This document shows, in pieces, positions 1-14,282 of a DNA stretch of 64,000 bases. This stretch comes from Pampus argenteus. Lineage: Eukaryota > Chordata > Actinopteri > Scombriformes > Stromateidae. Location of the stretch: assembly GCA_036937835.1 (NCBI GenBank), contig CM072873.1, positions 9,292,501 to 9,356,500 on the forward strand, in the 5' to 3' direction. The position numbers were made by a program, and so were the translations under genes. The notes beneath the pieces were generated by a model. It was not told where the DNA came from. It made no database searches and saw only the letters and a list, made by a program, of their open reading frames with translations. Positions within the stretch are counted from its first letter, which is position 1; each line of letters opens with the position of its first letter.

Positions 1-3000
1 CTGTGTGAATGCTTTTTTAAAAGCCTGCGCAGGATGAAACGCTTTGGAGGAGTTTTATGGCCCCTGTGAACCACTTGGCAAATGTCCTCAAACCAAAGCA
101 TGTGGGTGTAAGTGTAGCCCACAGCAGCGGCGTAGACACACAGCACCAATGTCAAATGCAAATGCATTACCAATCAGTGGGACAAACATTTATTGCTCCC
201 AAAAAGTTTTTAGAGAAATCCAATAGTAGTAGTATGAAATTCAATCTTAATAAAAAATGTATTAAAGTAGAGTAGAGACAAAGTGCTGTATATGGATGCC
301 ATCAAATTGATCAATAATAAAAAAACAGGATAGGAGGTGATTGGCAAATGCTCACTGTAGGGTCTTTATTACCACCCACCATCTCCCATTCAATAAACGG
401 TGACTATGTGTACAACAGGTTGTCAACACAATTGTTTCAGTGTATGCATGTCCACTTGTGCATACACAGGCACACACAGACGCACACAAACATATTTCTG
501 AACAGCTGGGAAAGCAAGAAACTCAGATACTCCAGTCTGTACAGCACAAGTGGATCTGGACCCTGCTGGAGGCCGTACAGCTCTGCAGCCTACTTAAAGG
601 CTGTGTAAGCACACATTTCTAGCAATATAAACAACAGATCCCTTCCTCCTGCAAATGGCTGTGCTATTCTTGTCATAATCTTAATGTTCCCCATTTGCAC
701 AGAGGCACAAAAACAGCAGATTGGGTTTTTAAGTGGCCAAGTACATGATAGCACAGAGCCCACGGTGTGTGTGTGGGGGGGGGAGATAAAAAAAAATAAT
801 ATTCATTAAAAGGACCAGCTGATTTGTACATGACATCCAATAGAAGTTCAGTGCTCTGTCGTCAGGGAATTGTTGATCAATTCTGATCAACAATGATTTC
901 AGTGCAGCTTTTGGTTGCCAACATTTAGTTCTCAGGGGTTTGATTACACTAGAAAAGAGTGAACAGTCTTTCACCTCCTACAGAAAGAACAAAATAAGCT
1001 CCCTCCTCCTCACCTCCCCCATCTCTCAACCCCTCCCTTTGCTCCCACTGGGAGCTGTAGCCACACACAAACAAACACACACACACACCGATATCCCCAC
1101 TGGGGTGGCCAGTGGGAGAGCTACTGGGTGTAGAATAGCAAAGCCACTGTAACTCTGCTGTCTTTATATGTCAGCCAGGCCTCTGAACCTGCGGGGAACG
1201 GTCAGGAATTTCACTCATTGTTCTCCGCTGAGCAGCTCCATTGTGGGAATTCACAGCACTCTGGCACAATGGTCTCTGGCTGGACCAGGCTGTGCTGTAA
1301 TTAGAAAGAAAGAAAGAAAAAGCTCCTCTCTGCGACTGCAAAGCTATTCTCTAATGCATGACTTCACAGTAAAACAACAAAGCCTGTACACACATGGGGC
1401 TGGCCCTTCCAGTGGGAAACTGGGGATAGACGTTACACAATGGTGCAGTACATCTGCCCGTGTTGTGTCTTCATCTGTGTGGACAGTATAGTTTTTTACA
1501 ACTTCTACAACTACAATTTTTACAACTTTCACTGCCATAATTCTATTTTTTGAAACAGGTGTTTTTAATTGATACAAAGGGAGAAAATGACTATGACTTC
1601 TTGAAATGTTTTACAGAGCTAAAGACATAAAGGGAGCATTTTCTTGTTCTATCGGCCCTTTCACTTCACTATGACCCTGTGCAACCCATGTTTTAATCTT
1701 ATCAATGCTTCCTCCAGCTAACAAAGAGGGTTTCATTTCATGTACCCTAATCTTAAACACAGACAAGTACAAAATGGCAGTGACATGTCCAGAGTGGGCT
1801 CCTTAAGTGAGAAAAAGCAGCTGAGGCTAGTCCCTTCACAGGCAGACAAAAGCGGCTCTGTCTCTTTCAGGGTGATGGACGATGACTGATGAAAGAAGGG
1901 GGGGGGGGGTCATAGTTCACGGGCCTGTCGTGGTTAAAGCACATCGCCATGTATGAGCGCCGGCCCCTGGGCTCAGTTAATCCACACCTCTAAAGCAGCA
2001 ACATAGCCTCAGTTATATTGCAGGTTACTAATTTTGATGTTTGGTGGGGAGGTACAATGAGTCTTAATATTAACTGGAGCGAGGTGAGAGGTGACGTCTG
2101 GAGGCGATGCAGGTCAGCTGTCGCATGACCGTATACATGGTGACATGTGGTCACAAGCAGATCACACGATAAGAGGGGGAAGAAAATGAAGCAAGAAAGA
2201 GGAACACACTACAAAAAAAGAGAGATAAAGCAGACTGCTGCAGGCATATTCATCAGCGTCTTCGCAAACCTGAAGAAACCATAACAACTATTGCCTAAGT
2301 TAAGGGTGTGGAAAAAAAAAACTGTATAACTGGTTGTCTGGGTCACCGAGTTCGCAGCCGAAACAATTTAGTTTTCTCTCGTCAGACTTCTTCCACAAAC
2401 AATTTCACAACACCAAACATGCAGCCTGTAATCTAATACCATTGTTTTAAAAGAGCACGCACATTTATAAAAGAGCACTCGTAAATTAATGGAGGGAAAC
2501 CTGGATAGTAATTTCTAGTGTTATCCAGTATATACTGACCCATGTAAACATATCTCTGATTGTTGTTTTTTATTTTCATTTTCAGTGCTTCTCGTGTTAA
2601 AAAGTCATAGTAAGGAAAGCACAAGTGTAATCATTAAGGTAAGTCCCATTAAGGATATTAAACACATCAGTGTTCTTCCTGCTATGACACGTCAAAAATA
2701 TCAGCTGGAAAAAAAGAAGGCCTGTTTTTCATTATTAACTTGTTGTCATTAACAGTGGTTAATGTAGCGCTATCCATGCTAGCGTCGCCAGTTCTTGGAA
2801 AGGAGCAGAGGTTGGAGCAATAACCTCTCAGACTAGTATAAACATCCATCACTCTTCAGCCAGTCAGCCACGCTCCAGCTTGTTAGCACTAGCATAAACA
2901 CCCACTAAAGAAGGCAACAAAGACCTCAAAAATGTCTCGAAAGCCCCCACCTCCTTCTCCTCTCTGCCCCGTTCCTGCTTCTCCACAAACCTCCAACATT

Positions 3001-4179
3001 CATATTGTTGTGGTTCTGCCGGTTGACAAGTATCCCAAGATAGTCACAGTCTTGAAAGTGCACGACACAATGGACTGTCACTTCTGGAATTTGGGAATGG
3101 TCAAATGTTTTCCTGCTTTAATCACAATAGGTCTCAAATTTAAAGAAAAGCAATAAAGACACCAATACTGGGTGGCGTGAGAATCACTGCTGAGGATGAG
3201 ATGTTGCATAACTGACAGCGCCGTTGGTGCGTCAGTGGGACATCTAAAAACACTCAATACACATCATTTCCCTACAACTAAGCTATAATTAGAGACTGGC
3301 GTTCTTTGTACAAAGAGACAGCGAGGAACACACACACAAAAAAAGGCAATTCCCACTTTTAAGAGGTGACGTCCCCGGTCAAAGCCATCGCCATTGAATC
3401 ACAGACTGGTTGGAGAAAACATGGAACTCAGTTTAGTGGTTTCATCCCCTTGCATACGGTATGCCTTATGATCACGGTGGCCCCGCATACTGATTACAGG
3501 CCAATTTACCTCCACCATAATAGCTGCCTATGTAAACCACAATAGATAAACAACATTTAGGGGGGGGGCACTCATTTAGCTTGCCATGGGAATAGTGTAG
3601 TAGTCATAATAACACTGCATGTGGGTATACCATCTAGCAGAGCTGAACACAACTTCCATTGTTCTATCGTGTTGCATGAGAATGCTTACTTTACTGGGCT
3701 TTTATGAAACAGACTGATATGACTGATAGGAATGAACCTTTAATTAAAACTAAAGATAACTTCATATCGCCCCTGTGGCTTGTATGGTAGTCCTTGCTAT
3801 GTTGGAGAGATAAGAACCTGCTAATTACCATAAATCTTGTTAAAAAGCCTGGTTGAAAATGGAGGAGGAAAGATTCCACTGCTAAGCCAAGCAGAGGATT
3901 TATCCTATCAAAACCGACAGCGGGTCCCATCTCTGACGCTGGCACGTCCTGAGCCTGGCCTGTACGCACGCAACTCTGAGCTCGCTGTCTGTCTTCTACC
4001 CCCGGCTGAACCCAGCAGCAGCACTTTGCTGTGGCAATGCAATGCAATGCAATGCTGCTGGTGGTCACCTCCTCAGTCACAATGGCTGCCAACAAAGAGT
4101 TGAAACTCTGGCTGGAGCTGTAAATAAAATTAAGGTTACTATAGTGACACAGGAAGTAGGAAGAGGTTGGGTGGGAGGA

Positions 4180-4211
<32 letters not shown>

Positions 4212-7200
4212 CCACAATCCAAAGATTTATTGATGGCTTGTGTCCAGGTCACAGGAGGAGCCGAAGGGTCAAAACGATTGAGAGCATCATTGGTCTATCC
4301 ATACAAAAAAAAATACACACCATAAAAAAACCCAAATACACTTAAAGAAACCCACCAATCAGCAAGACACTGACTATCCCCCGAAAAGTCTCAGTGACTC
4401 AGTTCTCTTCTCAAATGTAACAAACACTTGAATGAATAATGCAACGCAAGAGATCATGAGGCAGCCTACCGGCCGTGGGCAGCTGATCCTGTTCTCCCTG
4501 CTGTGAGGGATGTGTGTGTGTGTGGGGGAGGGTGAGTCATGTTCGATGAAAGGTAGCAGGGAGTGACAGTGACAGTCACCCGCAGGCCAGAACACGGCAC
4601 CTATGACGCAGTCACTCGCACTCATACTAAAGGCATAAACAATTCATGTTGTGCTGTGGTTGTTTTGTGTTGTGTTGTTGTACGTCGTGCTCCACTGAGT
4701 TTGGCATATCAACATGTGTTCCCCGGTTTGCTCTAATGCTCTAACCCATCGGTGGAAAACACAGATTGAACACACTAAACGCTCTCACCACAAAAGCACA
4801 CTCCACCCTTTTTCAGGTGAGGTTTGTTTGTACTCTTGCTGCCACCTGTTGCGGGTCTCCCCTGTAACCGTGATAGACAGAAAGAGACAGTCATGTTGAT
4901 ATAAATGATAAATGTGCTGTTGCAAACAAACAAAACTGAAAGGCAGGCGAGAGGCTTTTTACCAGCTGTCTGCACCGACGGAAACAAAAAAAGGGAGAAC
5001 AAACAGAATCTCCCACGATTGTTTTCTTCTGATCCAGAAATTACTCCAAGAGGAGTCACCACTCCCTGCTTAAACAAATCCAAAACCCACATTTTCATCT
5101 AATGTTCTTTGTGCAACCTATTGAGTTTTGATCAAGGGAACAAGGATTGTTTTGTTTGAAGCTTGCTGGTGTTTTCGGCCTTAACTCAAGATTAGCTGCG
5201 ATTAGATGGAATTTGTTGAGCTCCAGCTTCTGCAGGAAACACAGGCTACAGATGATTTTAAGTTCAGTGTGTTGAGAGGTTTCTCAGGAAATCGCAATAT
5301 GACAAAGCACTTCAGGGCGGATCTGTCACAGCTGACCTGTATACTAATGAGTTACCTGTGTGCTTCATACTGTTGGGAGAGTATAAGGAAACAAGCTACA
5401 AATAGTTGTTTTACTTGAAGTTTTGGACCTGTGATGGGAAAGTCTTCCACAGAGGTACAGTATGCCTTTACTGACGCTTGTGGAAATTTCTGTGAACTCC
5501 CTCAGTGACTTAACCATAACCAAATGAAAACAAAAGCATGGCACAGCTTCTGCATGCAAAACCACACATACAATCAAGCACAGATACAGTACAACATGGG
5601 GCTTCCCTTCAATCTCCCACATGTTCTTCTGGTTTCCTGGTTAAAAACAAACACGTAATTCCATCCATCCATTCAGGGTACATGGAGCCATGCTGATGGT
5701 GGGCCCGGAGGCTTATCAATGCACCATCAATGCTGTAAAAAAACAAAACACAGACTGGCTCAATACAGCTGCCTTATCTATCAGCACTATCTAATGTAAC
5801 CAGTCAACAAGAGGGATGACTCAAAGACACGTCACAAGAAGAAGAGAGAGTGAAGAGAGCCCTACAAACAATAACAGCTTGCATGGAATTTCATTTTATC
5901 ACAACATGTTATTATCCAAACAAACGGGGTGGAACGCAAAATGTAACTCGCTAAATTATCTTGATGTTTAACCGTATGATAACTGTGTGAACAGCTCGAC
6001 AGGAATGCAGCCAGCCTGTGTGGAGGACTGGGAAAATGCAAACTCGTCTGGACATGTTCTACACCACCTCTGATCTGGCATCCACCCAAGTGTCCGGCTA
6101 AACCCAAATGTGGGTAACAGTTCATAAAACTACAGATCACTTCATAATCATAATGACATAAACACCATTACATTGTAAGCTGGTGGCAGGATGAAAGAGC
6201 TTTGTACATATTGGAGGGGGGTAAATTTGACTTGGTTCCGCATTTCTTGTTCTGTGGTTATTTGAGCATAACAGGCGTTTGATAACAATACCAACACCCA
6301 TGTACATTTACTTTTTCCATACAAGCACAGGTCTGGTGTGTTAGCAATCTGAGAACTTATATATATATATATAAATAAATCACATGACACATGAGGTGAG
6401 TGAGCCTTTGGGCAAAATCATGACACACAAATACATAAACCAGTGAATGTGGACAGGCACACACGCACTTGATATCCCTTCACAAGAGGTCAGTCAGGAT
6501 GTGACCCGTATTTGCACTTGCACCCGCTGTGCCACCAAAGGTTGGAGCTTTATTCCCACAGCTTAAAGCATGGCACTTCACATGCCAATGCTCTTAGGGC
6601 AGACTGGGGCCAAATAGCTTGCAGGTCCTGCTAAGCAGAGATCATCTGGGAGATTTGCAATGCACATTTCAGATTTGAATGAAAAGCAAAGTGGTCTAAC
6701 CCGGGGTGGCGGGGATACGAGGTAATACTAGGTCTCCTCTCCTCTCCTGGCACTGTGAGAAGGTCTGTTGCATATATACAAATGCAAACTGATTTTGGTG
6801 TAACTGAAAAAAAAAAATTCTAGATAGATAGCAACTTTTAACCATTGTGTCAAGACCCTTTCCTTTAATTAAAACATACTGACTCTTGTTTTGTCTTTGT
6901 CTCTTAAACACTACGTTAGAATAATCATATTAACTATTGATGATTTCTCTACAAGTCCCCATATGGTGGAGCTCTTGAGGCTATAAGGCAGGGACACCAG
7001 GCTGTGTGAGAAACAGGCCGCAGCGGGGCCGACAGGGATGAAACCGAGGCAATCCCTTTCAGTCACCTCTCCCCAGGGGGAATCCTCTTACAGCACTTCC
7101 CCTGAACTCTAAAGGCCATTTTCTATGGAAAGGTAACATGGTTATCTGCCCATCAATGGGACACAATGGACTGATTAGAAAAGATAAATGGCTGGACAAC

Positions 7201-9983
7201 TGTAAACTGGTAAATGACAAAGGACGGGAGTCTTAGGGAGGAATAAAATTATTCCAAATGGTTACTTTCGTGTATGATTGAGGGCATACAGATTTTCACT
7301 CTCGTTAAATTTTGAACATCTGTCCTTATGCATATACACAGTCTACAGTATGAGGGTTGCTAAAATGGATTAATGATGCCTGAGGAGGCTATCCAAACAT
7401 AGATCTCCACTTGTCTGACAGAGCCAGCACTAAAACAGTGGCGTTGGTTGCCTTAATAAGGGTGAAATGTCTGCACAACATCTGTTCACACTCCAGTTTA
7501 GGAAGTCTCAGTTTCAGTCAGATAAGGATCATGGGCCATCATTGCCCACACCTCAATATCAGTACTGATAAGGCTGCTAAAGGTACCCGTCAGTGAAGTG
7601 ATTCAGCATGTGCAGATTCCTGTTACTTTTCCAAGCACACACTCGGTCAAAGACAAAAGTGTATTCAGCACATGTTTGTCACCACTCTGACGAGCTAATT
7701 ACCTTCTTGGCACCTTGGTGCTATTTGAGAGGCAGGATGCAGCCACACACACACCTATGTTAATATAATCTTTCCTATGTTTTAAATCCACATTAAGTGA
7801 GATAATTATCCTCCTGTTGAACTGGCAGTTGACTATTCTTATCAGACGTCTGGTTACAGACAATGCTCACACACATCTAAACCCGTAGTTCCATACACAC
7901 CGCTGATAAGCTAATGGAGTCGGGCCTTGTGACCGTTTGGCCTGAAAGACGTGTGAGGTGGATGTAGGCCACTAACATCAGATGGGCTAATAGTGAACTC
8001 TTGCTCAAAATAAACCCATCACTAAAATTACCAGGCCTAGTCCATCTCCACATACGGAGCTCTGAAATGTGATTAGTCAGTATTCAAGTATAGAAAATGC
8101 TGGAGGACATCCAGTGTATGCTGATCTGTAAAGTCGCATGTTCGCCCACAGTATTGGATAAAAGCCACCGAGTCAAACACGAGTTGTGCAGGTTTGCATG
8201 TTTGGGATGCCTTGTTCAAATTTGGCAGTCTTAGCCCCTTAGTAACCAGGATGTGTACAAGAGGAGAGTAAAAAATAGAAAGTATGTTTGGTAAATTAGA
8301 AACTATTCAGAAAGTTTTAAGCGTAACATTCCCTGAGCAGTGCAACCCCCCCCTCCTCAGCTGAAGCTTTGTCCATGTGGATTCAGGACTATATTTGGAA
8401 AATGACAAAGAGCATATGACATAAACTTTTGACTTTGAACAGGAGTATGTAGGTCACTGTATAAATGTCACTTCTACAAAGCCAACGCTAAACCTGTACT
8501 TAACCGAATTCCAACACTGTCAAAACAAATCATATGTTTATTTCATTCATTTATTAAAAAAAACAATACTGTCTATACTGTCATTAGAAAAGTGCATATC
8601 ATCCCCAAGGCAGTGTCTCCTACACATGACATATGGCATACCGATCACAAGATCTTCCACCACAAGCTGGAAGATCACAGCTTGCGGTGAAGGAAAAGCA
8701 CTTCAGGGCATTTCCAGTCCCCAAACAAAAAAAACAAGTGTTCAAACTGAAAGAACCAAACACCCTTTCACTGGCAATAAACATTCACCAACCACCGCTT
8801 GATCTCCTTGAACAATGCAAGTGATTAACAACTGCCTCAATACACAAAAACAGTCCCTGCCTTCCCTACTGAGGAAAACAACCTGAGGCAAATGAGAGCA
8901 AAGGTCTATAGACAGTGCTTTCTGAGGGATTCATTTTGCATCTTACACACAGGCGCAACAGCTCTGGAAACACCCGTGTTTGCTATTGGTGAGAATAGGT
9001 CAACACAAGGCCGTGACCCTGCTCCTGACGAAGGGTTTACTCCGGTTTGTTGGCGTTTGTCTTCGGTATGGATTACACACGTTATTCTGCAGTCAAACAA
9101 CACGAGTGGTTACACGTTGTGTTTTGAGTGTCTACTAGTACAGCGGTCACCGAGAACGACACAAGGTCTTTTTTCGTTTTCATAAACATAGACGTCTGCT
9201 CCTCTGTAAGCCTCAACAAAAATGTTAAACATGACCGTGGAGCAGAAGCAGATACTGAATAATGAAAATACAATCTGTTCAATTTTTAGGATAGAATTTC
9301 ACCTCTATATCAGTGTTGCTACACCATAATGAGGGAAGCTAGATCTTTTGGGCCAAGGTGCACCATCCACTTTGTTAAAACTAGAATGTAAAGGCGACAG
9401 CGCAGTGGCCACTTTTGACCCTGTTCTTTGGTCAGAAAGGTCCGCTGCAAGTTGACCCTGTGTTCAACATCCCATGTTCAAGCTCTGGGTTTGTGTATGA
9501 AAGGGATATGTGAAATATTCCCAATGAATGACCTGCTGTCATTTCAGTTTGTTCACTTCATCCACGCTTGTTGGTCTAAAACCATCGGATTTAGACCAAC
9601 AGAGACAATCGCTGAGTCAGGTTTTCAGGAGACTCACAGCAATGGGGCCTGTGTAGACAACTAATCCTCCATCCATGTGTGCCCCGTCCAGGCTCTTTTC
9701 ACTGGACACACTGAAACTAACCCCTCTACAATCCCCTTCAGCTCACAGCTATAGATGAGCACAGGCACGCATGCATCAATCAGCAGTCGCCGTGTTACAG
9801 CATTGTTATAATTCCAAAACAATGACACAAGTGGCCCGAGGTACGAATTATGGAATTAATAATGATGTCACTTACGCTTTGTTTTGGGATGTTTGTAAAT
9901 GTTCTCGCCTCTAAAGCTTTGGGGAAACAGCTTTGTCATATCACCGGTCATATAAACACACCATTAGTGCTTTTGCAGTATAT

Positions 9984-10038
<55 letters not shown>

Positions 10039-10940
10039 TTCAGCCTCTGTGTTTGGAATGGTAACAGTGTGACTATTTCCATCCATACTCCACATGCCAT
10101 TTGGTGTCCCTCATTAGACATACCTATGCTGTGACTTAAATCAGGTTCAAAGAGTAATGCTGTTATCCGCCATAGCCGGCATTCCACCAAGCTACAAAAA
10201 CAGGTGTTTTTTTTGTTTTGTTTTTTAAAATTCAGTAATAATCCTGATGTGATGATGCCATGAAGTGGTCCTAAAAAGCCTGAAAAATGATTTATGGAAT
10301 TAAAACACTTCAGAGAGATGGGGCAGGTTATGACACCAGAGCTTGCAAAACTGATATCCACAGTAGTGAGTAATGAGGGTGTATCAGTATTACTTAATTA
10401 AAAACAATTAGTAGAATGAGTGAGTTGTTTATGACTTCAGTTGTGAGTGTTCATTGTTATTACTCACTACTCCAGTCAGTCAGCAAAATAGGTTTTAGAT
10501 TGAGGGCCCTGGAGCAAAACTGTCAGATAGGAGCCTGTGGTTTTAAAGTGATCCTAAACTGAATAAATTAGGTCTCTACCAGCAGTGCTAAAGCCAGCCA
10601 ACACTTAGCATTCAGGGCACAACAAAACAGCAAAAAGTAACAAATAAGCATGCATAAAATGTTAGCAAATTAGCAGCAATTTAAGAGTCGTAAGAAAAGA
10701 TAACAGCTGACTGTTAATTGTTCAACTTGATAACATCTGTAATTTAGGAGTCACTGAAAACGCAGTCCCATTGTTAAAGCGTCGAGGTATGTTGTCACAG
10801 TCACACAGGAGCGGTTTCTACGAAACTAGCCGGAGATAACTGAGGAGCAAAGTAAAGACACGGTGATGCTGCGTTACTTCTACTGTGTCTGTCAAGCTAA
10901 ATTAACGTTAACACATTAAGTACTTCAGCCGTAATGTTAC
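1..10940 (-). other. cnksr3: Probable intron 1 of the cnksr3-like gene
   Basis: I see no protein-coding exon here on either strand. Short open frames lack recognisable domains and credible splice-site pairs. The stretch lies directly downstream, on the minus strand, of the first coding exon of a CNK-family gene (10,941-10,992), whose donor opens into it, so I infer it is part of a long first intron. I looked for the continuation of the SAM domain (the family's exon 2) in reverse complement and did not find it. Contents are AT-rich sequence, a TG/GA microsatellite near 4,180-4,210, a GCAAT pentamer run near 4,036-4,057, a 50-base CA run at 9,987-10,036, and two perfect hairpins at 869-894 and 9,569-9,601. 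An independent noncoding gene cannot be excluded. Confidence 0.5.
9987..10036. repeat. CA microsatellite
   Basis: Twenty-five uninterrupted AC units in the inferred cnksr3 intron 1. Confidence 0.95.
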
Positions 10941-10992
10941 CTTTCATCCAGTCGACAACTTGCTTTGGCGTCCACTTCGTTATCGGCTCCAT
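10941..10992 (-). CDS. cnksr3: First coding exon of a CNK scaffold protein (SAM domain start), cnksr3-like
   Basis: Read on the minus strand, this exon starts with ATG at 10,992 and encodes 17 residues, MEPITKWTPKQVVDWMK, plus the first base of a glycine codon. A clean donor, AAAG|GTAACA, follows at 10,940. This is the hallmark opening of connector-enhancer-of-KSR (CNK) proteins, whose N-terminal SAM domain begins with MEP..KW.P.QVVDW; the PKQVVDW wording is closest to CNKSR3. The phase-1 break before the glycine agrees with the family gene structure as I recall it. CNK proteins are membrane-associated scaffolds (SAM, CRIC, PDZ and, in some, PH domains) for Ras/Raf signalling; CNKSR3 is also linked to aldosterone-driven ENaC regulation. 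The frame stays open upstream to another ATG at 11,142, but that extension has no family resemblance, so I chose the MEP start. The rest of the gene lies outside the window, and paralogue assignment from 17 residues is tentative. Confidence 0.7.
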
Positions 10993-13904
10993 GGCTTCTT
11001 CGGCGCAATACCAGTGACAGAAATACGCCAAAAAAGTTGGCGATAATGTTTTAGGAAATGTAAAAAAATAAAAAATAAAAACTATCTTTTTGCTATGACA
11101 TTGTTCACAACAGCTTGGTGGTGTCCGCCTGTTTGTGTTCACTCACTGAATAACTGTGCTGGCATGACTGGAGGCTGGACTCAAATCCCCCCACAGGGCT
11201 CTGTGTTGCCTTCACGTACTGCTGGGAAAACTGGAAAAAATACCAAGACGATTGCAAAAATAACGACCAAGTAAGACCGGAGATAGATTCTTCCTCAGAT
11301 ACTGATCCGCAGAATGAGGTGTATCGTTTTAATGTTATTGATATTATACTGTAATAGGAATGAGCCCATATTGAGTTTGTAAATAGAGTTGATGTTTAAC
11401 CAAAGCCAACTAAATTATCACATGTTATATTTCCCTCATTTGTCAAAGTTAAGCTTGGATTGATTTTGTAACAACTAAGTGTATCATTATTTCTGCTTAA
11501 AGCATTGAACAGTGTGTTCAGTGCACTTTAGGGACATGGAAAATTAGGTTGTACAAGGTGCACTTGAACATAGCGTATGATGTAGGTGGTTTCGGTGTTC
11601 ACCGCCCTCGTTTGAAACTGGAGGCATGCACATATCAAAGTGTGTGTTGCCCGGTTTATATGTTCATATGTTGTTGCTCCTGAAAAGAAAAATGCAAAAT
11701 ATTATAGTACTCACTGTTAAAGACCTACATGAAAAATTCTCCATAGTTGGAAATCAGTGCAACAGTTGTGCAGTCTGTGTTAAACCTTTTGTCTATGTTA
11801 TGTATCATATAATAATTCCCTACTGACATGAATTCATTTGTTTGATATCAATGTGCAGTCACCAAGTTGTAATACCGTGTATGAAAAAACAGCCAAATCA
11901 GCAGGTTCTTGTTTTAACTAAACTGAACGTGACTCACCACTGCTCTCTGTTGGCAGTTATGTAGCAGTAGGCTGCACTGCAGTCCTCAACCAAACTGCTA
12001 TACACATGCTCACAATAATGCTTCACATTGTGTAACCAATTAACTAATTTATAAAATATCCTCAATCCAATAACATGATGAAATTGGATTGTATGAAATT
12101 GGATCGTAGGCTATAAATGAGTCTGATGGTTATCCTGCTACAGTTGAGTTCAATTCACAATACTGTTACAATCCAGGTAAAATATATTATTGCGTTAGTT
12201 TTTAAATTAATATAAGTATATATATATGAGAAGAAAATACAATTTCAATACTTTTAAAATTTTCATCTATATTATTTGGAGAATTTGTTAACTTCTTAGG
12301 TAGCGTTTGCTAAAGATGGGTCCTGACAGAAAGTAACAGTTTACAGGCTCATTGTTTTCTAACTATCTGAAACACACCTTGCATGGGAGAGTCCCAGCCC
12401 TTCCCATCACTCCTCTACAGCTGGTACAGCTCTGCACTGTAATCAGCTGCAGATGAAATCTTGGCTGTTATTAACCCGAGAAATGCACCAATTTGCTGCC
12501 AAGCAAAATAATAATAATACTGGAAGCCACAATAAAGTGCTACACAATAACTTGTTCTACTTCTTCTCATTTCCTTGTTTGGACTTGCTGGCTTCCCTAT
12601 GTTATAAAAAAACCAGTCCTTTCTTTAGATTAAAGGTATTTTCCTCCTCTGCTATCCCTGAGAGTATTTTTGGCATTTGGTTGACAGGTAGGATGGTTGC
12701 AGAAATATTTTATTGAAAAACTATTTACTCAAGTTAACACCTGCAGAACAGAAACAAGAATGAATTGAATGAGGATGCTTGTCATTCGCAAATTAAGCAA
12801 TGGTGCTTCTATAAAGATCTGTAGGCTACTGAGAAAGCCTGTTGATTTCTCAACTTTCTAGAGTTTAGATGGAGACTATAAAACATAACGTGGCCTTACG
12901 TGACTAATGGCCTTTGAGTCAGTTAAGCCTTTAATCTGCTACTAGACAAGATAGTGTATATGCTAGTAGTGCATATCGTTGCCAGGAATTGCAAACAACA
13001 TATCTGACAGTGAACAGGGGAGTCCCAGCCATGTTCGGTTCTCATGGGAGTGGGGTGGATTGAAAGGGATTTGGATAGTGTGGAATTCAGGGGAGGTCCT
13101 CCCTGATAGGATTAAGTGAATCATGGGATTGTTGCTGAGGTGAGGCGGAGGGGTATGAGTGGGTATTTGGTCTTCTGAGGGAGAAGCTTTAGCCTTTAGC
13201 CGGAGCAACAAATACAAAACTAGAAGATGAGTATTGCTATTTGTGTTGCTTTAGGTTGTTCACATTACCTCATGCAAAAAGGTCACCTTAAATAACCAAG
13301 CTTCATCCCCAGCTTCCTGAAGACTAACATTAAAACAAAGCCTTGTAAAGATAAGGAAACTCTACATGATCTCTGTTGTATTCTGAATCAACATTTATTT
13401 CAGACCCAAAATACAGGAAGTCCAGTTATGGCATTGTATATTATTGTGGGATCTACATTCAGATCTGGCTAATAATGTCATATAAACAGAGGCAGGCACA
13501 TGAAACATCAGCACAGGAAGTTATCCACTTCACTATCTGAAAATGGCAGGATATGAAGGGCTAAAGATGTTTTTATAATACAAATAAACCCACTTCCTGC
13601 CCTTGACAGGTTTGTGCTATAAACACTGAACAGATTTACTGTAGGATAGTAGGTGTCACATACCCCCTGGTCTGTAGCTAAAGACACGGTTGCATGTGTG
13701 CCGCCACAAATTCTGCCCCATATGTTTCAGCAGCATTCATGTGAGTATTATTATTATTTAAGGCAATACGTATATCACACAAAATAACAAATCAGGGATT
13801 CAGTTTTTTTGTTTGTTTTAGAGGCAAGTGGACCAGATACTCTACATTGCCTCCTCACAGTGTAAGGGAGGGGTATAGGCTCATATAAAGAAAGTAGTGT
13901 AGTT

Positions 13905-13941
<37 letters not shown>

Positions 13942-14177
13942 GAGCCTGTGTGGTGAACTTGTTGGTGGGGACTTAAGGCTCTGAGGCAAGATGAAGCCAC
14001 GTAGTTTTAAAGTCGATTTATGAGTCCATTACGAAGAAAATACATTTCACATACAGTATACTCACATGAGACAAAATATAGACTTATATCTGGATTTCCA
14101 AATAAAAAAATGTATTTGTTCGTACTATGTTTGTCCGTCTATATTGTTGGTATTGAAAGAAGAGTAAATGCAGAGTA
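10993..14177. other. Intergenic region between the cnksr3-like 5' end and the qpct 3' end
   Basis: No exon is recognised. The first few hundred bases should hold the minus-strand promoter and 5' UTR of the cnksr3-like gene. The remainder is AT-rich and has a CA microsatellite at about 13,909-13,938. Open frames such as the minus-strand one at 12,963-13,217 have no domain signature and no supporting splice sites. Confidence 0.5.
13909..13938. repeat. CA microsatellite
   Basis: About 15 CA units in the interval between the cnksr3-like gene and qpct. Confidence 0.9.
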
Positions 14178-14183
14178 TTTATT
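14178..14183 (-). terminator. qpct: Candidate qpct polyadenylation signal
   Basis: TTTATT on the plus strand reads AATAAA on the minus strand, about 100 bases beyond the qpct stop codon. This is a plausible position for a short 3' UTR. The surrounding A/T-rich DNA makes chance occurrence possible. Confidence 0.4.
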
Positions 14184-14282
14184 ATTTAAAAATAATAATA
14201 AAAAAAACAGCTGAAGATCGTTACTACGGTGAAACATCAGAGGAAACACGAACGCTGTTGAAGGGAATGATGTTGGAGGGTT

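Noticed and set aside
3691..4215. 174-residue minus-strand frame
   Set aside because: Begins in a TG/CA microsatellite (His-Thr repeats) and has no recognisable continuation.
9948..10361. 137-residue frame with a Val-Cys repeat
   Set aside because: The repeat is the translated CA microsatellite; the remainder has no signature.
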